18,430 bases of DNA from Frankiales bacterium (GTDB lineage: Bacteria > Actinomycetota > Actinomycetes > Mycobacteriales > SCTD01), in the NCBI GenBank assembly GCA_025965735.1, contig JAOPWK010000328.1, positions 1-18,430 of the forward strand, written 5' to 3'. Below are positions 14,322-18,430 of the stretch, in pieces (position 1 is the first letter of the stretch; every line of letters starts with the position of its first letter). Both the position numbers and the translations under genes were made by a program. Below the pieces are notes generated by a model. The model was not told where the DNA came from, searched no databases, and saw only the letters and a program-made list of their open reading frames with translations.

Positions 14322-15103
14322 AGGTCCCTCACCCGACGGGACAGCGCGAGGTACTCCTGCACCGGCAGAGCCAGGAACGCCTCGCCGTAGCCCTTGCCGT
14401 GGAGCCCGTGGATGGAGCGCCACCGGTTGAGCCCCTGCGCTGCGGTGACGTCGAAGGTCTGCAGCGCGGTCAGGTGGGACCGCATCGACGCCTCCTTGAG
14501 GTCCATGACGCGACTGACGTCGACGAGGCGGTTGGCCGGCAGCGCCGTCCAGGTCTCGTAGCCCCAGATCTCGGTCTTCTCCGGGATCCTGGCGTGCTCG
14601 AGCGCCCGGCTGACCGCCTGGTGGTCGGGATGGCCGTCGAGGAACCACGGCACCATGACGACCTCGGGGTCCCTCGCGGCGACAAGGCGCTCGATGCACT
14701 GCCCGAGCTCCTCCGCCCGGTCCACCAGGCCACCGTCGGGCAGGCCGAAGAAGTCCGGCGCGGGCAGGCCCAGGATGCGGCACGACTCGATCGCCTCCTT
14801 GCGGCGGCGAGCGGCGATCTCCGGCTCGTCCAACCCGGTGGCCCAGGTGGCTTCGCCGTCGGTCGCGAAGGCGAGGTGCGCCTCGGCACCCGAGCGGGCG
14901 AGCAGCGCCAGGACCCCGCCGCACCCGATGCTCTCGTCGTCGGGGTGCGCAGCGATGGCAAGGACGCGCCTGAAGGCGGGGAGCCCGACGAGCGGGCCGG
15001 TGCCGACGAAGGACGCGGCCGTGTTCAGCAGCGGCCACGCGCGGCTCGGGATGGCGGGCTTCAGCCGGCCGACGGCCTTCACCAGGGGACGCGGGATCGG
15101 CAT
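14318..15103 (-). CDS. PIG-L/LmbE-family deacetylase
   Basis: A 261-residue zinc-dependent N-deacetylase that removes acetyl groups from N-acetylglucosamine-type substrates; relatives include MshB of mycothiol synthesis. The catalytic motif AHPDDE is at 52-57 (H53 and D56 as metal ligands, D55 as base). The second motif GHPDH (157-161) gives the other histidines. The N-terminal 45 residues are basic and amphipathic but do not look like a cleaved signal, so it is probably cytoplasmic or membrane-associated. The ATG lacks a ribosome binding site and has TAGCGT ending exactly 6 nt upstream, which suggests a leaderless transcript. The stop overlaps the GNAT gene start by 4 nt. Two strong hairpins behind the tRNA gene isolate this pair from upstream transcription. 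Confidence 0.92.
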   Translation of the reverse strand: MPIPRPLVKAVGRLKPAIPSRAWPLLNTAASFVGTGPLVGLPAFRRVLAIAAHPDDESIGCGGVLALLARSGAEAHLAFATDGEATWATGLDEPEIAARRRKEAIESCRILGLPAPDFFGLPDGGLVDRAEELGQCIERLVAARDPEVVMVPWFLDGHPDHQAVSRALEHARIPEKTEIWGYETWTALPANRLVDVSRVMDLKEASMRSHLTALQTFDVTAAQGLNRWRSIHGLHGKGYGEAFLALPVQEYLALSRRVRDL

Positions 15104-15109
15104 GCCGTC

Positions 15110-15115
15110 ACGCTA
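15110..15115 (-). promoter_or_regulatory. Candidate leaderless -10 box for the PIG-L gene
   Basis: TAGCGT (15115-15110 on the minus strand) is followed by 6 nt and the ATG at 15103, so the transcript would begin at the start codon. No Shine-Dalgarno sequence and no clear -35 are visible. Confidence 0.45.
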
Positions 15116-15148
15116 GTTGAGGGCGCTCACCCACGAACCCCTCGGCCA

Positions 15149-15172
15149 CCGCCCGGGCCGGAGCCCGGGCGG
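15149..15172. terminator. Perfect 10-bp hairpin upstream of the PIG-L gene
   Basis: Arms CCGCCCGGGC (15149-15158) and GCCCGGGCGG (15163-15172) enclose the tetraloop CGGA. It lies 15 nt past the end of the tRNA terminator dyad and 46 nt before the PIG-L start codon. It probably acts as a second terminator; a role in the control of the next gene is possible. Confidence 0.55.
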
Positions 15173-15186
15173 CTCGACCACGCCGT

Positions 15187-15209
15187 GCCTGAGACGAGTC
15201 GTCTCAGGC
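15187..15209 (-). terminator. Terminator hairpin directly after tRNA-Thr
   Basis: An 11-bp perfect dyad with one central base: GCCTGAGACGA (15187-15197), G, TCGTCTCAGGC (15199-15209). In RNA this gives a 10-bp stem with a 3-nt loop. It starts 1 nt after the encoded CCA of the tRNA. No T-tract follows on the minus strand. Confidence 0.75.
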
Positions 15210-15210
15210 G

Positions 15211-15286
15211 TGGAGCCGCCTCGCGGAATCGAACCGCGGACAACCTCATTACGAGTGAGGTGCTCTGCCGACTGAGCTAAGGCGGC
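15211..15286 (-). tRNA. tRNA-Thr (anticodon CGT)
   Basis: Full cloverleaf on the minus strand. The acceptor stem GCCGCCT (15286-15280) pairs with AGGCGGC (15221-15215). The D-arm is TAGCTCAGTCGGCAGAGCA. The anticodon stem CCTCA/TGAGG holds the loop CTCGTAA with anticodon CGT, reading ACG. The T-arm contains GGTTCGATTCC. The discriminator base is T and CCA is encoded (15213-15211). A TAGTCT box (15306-15301) lies 14 nt upstream of the mature 5' end, within the 28-nt gap after holB, so the tRNA may have its own promoter as well as readthrough from the tmk-holB operon. A strong hairpin follows. Confidence 0.97.
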
Positions 15287-15314
15287 GTGGTGCGCCATCG
15301 AGACTACCTGCTCG

Positions 15315-16502
15315 TCAGCCGGTCCTCAGGGCGAGGGCCATCGCCTCGACGGCCAGCAGCGGTGCGACGTTGGCGTCCAGCGCCCCCCGGCAGGCCAGCA
15401 CCGCGTCGATGCGTCGCAGCGTCGACTCGGGCGTCGTGGCGCGCGCGATCGTGGCCGCCTGGTCGCCCAGGTCGCCGTGGACGAGCGCCGTTCCGGTGGC
15501 CAGCTGGAGCTGCAGCACGTCGCGGTAGAAGGCCGCGAGGTCGACCAGCGCGCGGTCCAGCGCATCGCGCTGGGTGCGGGTGCCGCGGCTCTTCTGCCGC
15601 TTCTCGAGGTCCTTGAGGGCACCGGCCGCGCCGCGCGCGCCGCCGGTCACGCCCTTGCCCGTCGCGCCGACGCCGAGGGCGGTCGACAGCGACTCCTTCT
15701 CCGCGACGTCCCGCCCCTGGGTCAGCGTGGTCGCCTCCGCCTTGGCGGCGTCGACCAGGTCTGCAGCGGCGTGCAGAGCCGATCCCACGCCCTGGAGCGA
15801 CCGGGGCAGCGACAGCACGTCCCGCCGCTCGCGCCGCGCCTCCTCGTCCGTCGCGAGCCGCTTGGCCCGGCCGATGTGCCCCTGCGCGGCCTGCGCAGCG
15901 AAGGCCGCCATCGCCGGGTCCACCCCGTCGCGCTGCACCAGCACCCGCGCGACCGCGTCCGAGGGCGGCGTCCGCAGTGAGGCGAGCCGGCAGCGCGAGC
16001 GGATGGTGGGCAGCAGGTCCTCGACGCTGGGCGCGCAGAGCAGCAGCACGCTGTGCGGCGGCGGCTCCTCGATGGCCTTGAGGACGGTGTTGCTGGTCCG
16101 CTCCTCCATCCGGTCGGCGTCCTCGATCAGGGTGACCTGCCAGCGGCCGCGGGTGGGCGCGCGGGAGCTGCGCAGGATGACGTCCCGCGCGTCCGCGATG
16201 CTCAGGTGCAGGCCCTCCGGGACGATCATCGCGACGTCCGGGTGCGCGCCGGACAGCGCCTGCGTGCACCCCTCGCAGTGCCCGCAGCCGGGCTCGCCGC
16301 GCGTCTGGCACTGCAGCGCCGCGGCGAAGGCCCGGGCTGCGACCGATCGCCCGGAGCCGGGCGGGCCGGTGAACAGCCAGGCGTGCGTCATGCCGCCGGC
16401 GCCCTCGGGCTCTCCGGCGATGAGGCGGGCGGCGCCGTCGGCCGCCGCCTGCAGCTGCGCGACCACGACCTCCTGGCCGACGAGGTCGTCGAAGACGCTC
16501 AT
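15315..16502 (-). CDS. holB: DNA polymerase III subunit delta' (clamp loader)
   Basis: A 395-residue clamp-loader subunit that, with DnaX and delta, opens and loads the sliding clamp. The AAA+ fold starts with VFDDLVGQ. The Walker A-like loop is GPPGSGRS (46-53), with Arg in place of Lys, consistent with a delta' subunit that does not hydrolyse ATP. The zinc module has C65, C73, C76 and C79 (CQTRGEPGCGHCEGC). SRC in TIRSRCRL marks sensor/arginine-finger region 1. The C-terminal helical part contains DLEKRQKSRGTRTQRDALDR, typical of actinobacterial HolB. The ATG (16500-16502) overlaps the stop of the dTMP kinase fusion (ATGA). The TGA is 28 nt from the tRNA-Thr gene. Confidence 0.95.
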   Translation of the reverse strand: MSVFDDLVGQEVVVAQLQAAADGAARLIAGEPEGAGGMTHAWLFTGPPGSGRSVAARAFAAALQCQTRGEPGCGHCEGCTQALSGAHPDVAMIVPEGLHLSIADARDVILRSSRAPTRGRWQVTLIEDADRMEERTSNTVLKAIEEPPPHSVLLLCAPSVEDLLPTIRSRCRLASLRTPPSDAVARVLVQRDGVDPAMAAFAAQAAQGHIGRAKRLATDEEARRERRDVLSLPRSLQGVGSALHAAADLVDAAKAEATTLTQGRDVAEKESLSTALGVGATGKGVTGGARGAAGALKDLEKRQKSRGTRTQRDALDRALVDLAAFYRDVLQLQLATGTALVHGDLGDQAATIARATTPESTLRRIDAVLACRGALDANVAPLLAVEAMALALRTG

Positions 16503-18430
16503 GCCGGGGCGGTCTCGACGACGGGCATGGCGACCAGCTCGACCAGCCGCCGCCGCACCAGCTCGTGCACGGCCGCGGCCGGCTGGTCGGCCGGCACGAC
16601 GAGGTAGCGGTCCTGGTCGGCGCCGGCCAGGTCGAGGAAGCCCTGCCGCACCCGGGCGTGGAAGGCCAGCGACTCCGCCTCGATGCGGTCGAGACCCGCG
16701 CCGGCGCCCGCCCGGGCCAGTCCGACCACCGGGTCGACGTCGAGCAGCACCACAAGGTCGGGACGCAGCCCGCCGGTCGCCCACGCCGACAGCTTGCGGA
16801 CGTCGTCGACCTCGAGCTCCCGCCCGGCGCCCTGGTAGGCCAGCGAGCTGTCGACGTACCGGTCGGTGACGACGACGGCGCCGCGCTCGAGGGCCGGCCG
16901 GACGACCTGCGCGACGTGCTGCGCGCGGTCGGCGGCGTAGAGCATCGCCTCGGCGCGCGGCGCGACCGTGGAGGCGGGGTCGAGCAGCAGCGCGCGCACC
17001 TTCGCCCCGAGCGGGGTCGCACCGGGCTCCCGGGTCACGACGACCTCGTGACCGCGCGCCTCGAGCCAGGCCTCGAGCAGCGCGATCTGCGTCGTCTTGC
17101 CGGCGCCCTCACCACCCTCGAAGGCGACGAACGTGCCGCTGTGGTCCGGCCGGGGTGGCGTCCGCCGCAGCCGCCGCACGAGGTCGCTGCGCAGCGGCAC
17201 ACCGGGCCGGTCGTCCATCTGCCGGTAGCTCAGGACACCGACGACGGCGGCCAGCAGCCCGCCGACCAGCAGCACCACCGAGACGCCGTTGACGCTGATG
17301 CCGCCCGGGCCCTCCTGGACCCCGATCGCGCCGGCGATGAACGGCGTCGTCGCGGTCACCAGCAGCAGGTCGATGCGCATCAGCGACTGGACGAGCCCGA
17401 AGGTGCGCCCGCGCATCTCGTCCTCGACCTCGAGGCCCAGCAGGGTGATGCCGACGACGTACGCCACGCCCGCGAAGGCGCCGACGAGCAGCGTCGCGAC
17501 GGTCGCGAGGAACAGGTTGGGCACCAGCGACATGAACACCAGCGAGGCGCCGGCGCCGACGATCGAGGGGCCGAACACGCGCCGGCGCGACAGGTCACCC
17601 AGGGCCTTCGGGCCGAGGGCGACGCCGAGCGCGATGCCGGCGAAGATCGCGCCGAACAGCAGGGCGTACGCCGCGTCGCCCCCGGCCAGCACCGACTCGG
17701 CGAACAGCCGTCCGAGGGCGATGATCGCGCCGCCGGCCGCCAGCGCGCCGAGCATGCCGACCAGCAGGCCGCGGGCCAGCGGGGTCCGGCCCATGAAGCC
17801 CAGCCCCTCGCGCAGGCTGGCGAAGACGGTCGGGGCGCCCGCGTCGCCGCGGCGCACCCGCACCGGGCTCGGCAGGTCGCGGATGCGGAAGACGGTCGCG
17901 GCGGCGAACAGGAACGTGGCCGCGTTGACGTACAGCGCGAGGTCGACCGGCCCGGTGCGGAAGTAGTCGAAGCCGTTGCCGAGCGCTGCGCTGACCAGGC
18001 TCAGCGCGCCGAACACCAGCGCGGCCACCGGCGCCGAGCCGTACGTCGCGATCAGCGTCAGCTGGTTGGCGCCCTCGAGCTGCTCGGGCGGCACCAGGTT
18101 CGGGACCGACGCCTCCTTCGCGGGGATCCAGAACAGGCTGACCGTCTCGATGAAGAAGGAGGCCACGAGTAGGTAGACCAGCGCGGTGTCCGAGCTCGCG
18201 ACCGACCCGACCAGCGGGATCGACAGGAACAGCGAGAAGCGGATGAGGTCGCAGACGACCATCGTCGTGCGGCGGTCCCACCGGTCGGCGAACGCCCCGG
18301 CCAGCGGTCCGAACAGCACCGCCGGCAGCAGCCGGAAGACCAGGACGCCACCGGTCGCGTACGCCTTGCTCTCGAACGAGTCGACCAGCTGCGTCGCCAG
18401 CGCCGTGGTCGCGAGGAAGCCGAGCCAGTC
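16499..18430 (-). CDS. tmk: MFS transporter-dTMP kinase fusion (5' end cut by window)
   Basis: The frame is open from the right edge. The first 37 codons before the GTG at 18319 encode DWLGFLATTALATQL, an MFS first-helix-like segment, so the true start lies outside the window. The in-window part has 643 residues. The N-terminal two thirds are a major-facilitator domain with about ten or more membrane segments and the loop AFADRWDRRT after helix 2. A basic linker (RSDLVRRLRRTPPRPDHSG) leads to a complete thymidylate kinase from about base 17145: P-loop GGEGAGKT (about 17119-17094), DRYVDSSLAYQG, and the lid/substrate segment DRIEAESLAFHARVRQGF. The kinase makes dTDP from dTMP for DNA synthesis. 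Bifunctional MFS/dTMP kinase proteins are known in Streptomyces and other actinomycetes; what the transporter half carries is unknown. It is translationally coupled to holB. Confidence 0.93.
   Translation of the reverse strand, partial: DWLGFLATTALATQLVDSFESKAYATGGVLVFRLLPAVLFGPLAGAFADRWDRRTTMVVCDLIRFSLFLSIPLVGSVASSDTALVYLLVASFFIETVSLFWIPAKEASVPNLVPPEQLEGANQLTLIATYGSAPVAALVFGALSLVSAALGNGFDYFRTGPVDLALYVNAATFLFAAATVFRIRDLPSPVRVRRGDAGAPTVFASLREGLGFMGRTPLARGLLVGMLGALAAGGAIIALGRLFAESVLAGGDAAYALLFGAIFAGIALGVALGPKALGDLSRRRVFGPSIVGAGASLVFMSLVPNLFLATVATLLVGAFAGVAYVVGITLLGLEVEDEMRGRTFGLVQSLMRIDLLLVTATTPFIAGAIGVQEGPGGISVNGVSVVLLVGGLLAAVVGVLSYRQMDDRPGVPLRSDLVRRLRRTPPRPDHSGTFVAFEGGEGAGKTTQIALLEAWLEARGHEVVVTREPGATPLGAKVRALLLDPASTVAPRAEAMLYAADRAQHVAQVVRPALERGAVVVTDRYVDSSLAYQGAGRELEVDDVRKLSAWATGGLRPDLVVLLDVDPVVGLARAGAGAGLDRIEAESLAFHARVRQGFLDLAGADQDRYLVVPADQPAAAVHELVRRRLVELVAMPVVETAPA

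Noticed and set aside
15211..15286. tRNA-Thr gene as an attachment site for an integrated element
   Set aside because: No integrase, no repeated tRNA 3' fragment seen, and flanking genes are ordinary chromosomal ones. The dyad behind the tRNA fits a terminator better.
1..18430. CRISPR arrays, insertion sequences, toxin-antitoxin pairs or biosynthetic clusters
   Set aside because: No regularly spaced repeats, transposase or integrase motifs, or multi-gene biosynthetic set were seen on either strand.

Overview
The window is chromosomal DNA from a high-GC Gram-positive bacterium (Actinomycetota). Coding sequence is very GC-rich with G/C-biased third positions, GTG starts are common, and genes often overlap by 4 nt. 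The gene order ppa / dacB / zincin-type protein / tilS and the MFS-dTMP kinase fusion next to holB are typical of actinomycetes such as Streptomyces and relatives. I cannot assign a genus. There are 18 protein genes (two cut by the window edges), one tRNA, and no gene-free stretch longer than about 110 bases.

Layout. 1-3226 (minus): dacB, a zincin-like metalloprotease-family gene and tilS, reading out of the left edge. 3312-3902 (plus): ppa, divergent from dacB. 3899-4375 (minus): a VOC-fold protein converging on ppa. 4402-5172 (plus): a TauE/SafE-type membrane transporter. 5246-5575 (minus): a small membrane protein of unknown function. 5670-6598 (plus): an ECF sigma factor with its zinc-type membrane anti-sigma factor. 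6599-9304 (minus): a large membrane PAS-PAS-GGDEF-EAL cyclic-di-GMP enzyme. 9396-13208 (minus): a four-gene ABC importer operon (lipoprotein, two permeases, ATPase) of the polyamine/iron class. 13302-15103 (minus): a PIG-L deacetylase and a GNAT acyltransferase in translationally coupled order. 15211-15286 (minus): tRNA-Thr(CGT) with strong hairpins behind it. 15315-18430 (minus): holB and an MFS-thymidylate kinase fusion running off the right edge.

How the parts fit. Both ends are housekeeping: tRNA modification, cell-wall remodelling and pyrophosphate removal on the left; dTTP supply, clamp loading and a tRNA on the right. The middle is accessory: sigma/anti-sigma signalling, c-di-GMP signalling, nutrient import, and a possible amino-sugar deacetylation/re-acylation pair.

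Notable points: two substitutions in the Walker B/D-loop of the ABC ATPase (Asp to Tyr in the D-loop); three genes with a TAnnnT box exactly 6-7 nt before ATG, suggesting leaderless transcripts; a likely CTG start in the first permease; and the deacetylase/acyltransferase cassette, which is the best candidate for an undescribed small pathway. I found no mobile elements, CRISPR arrays or phage genes.
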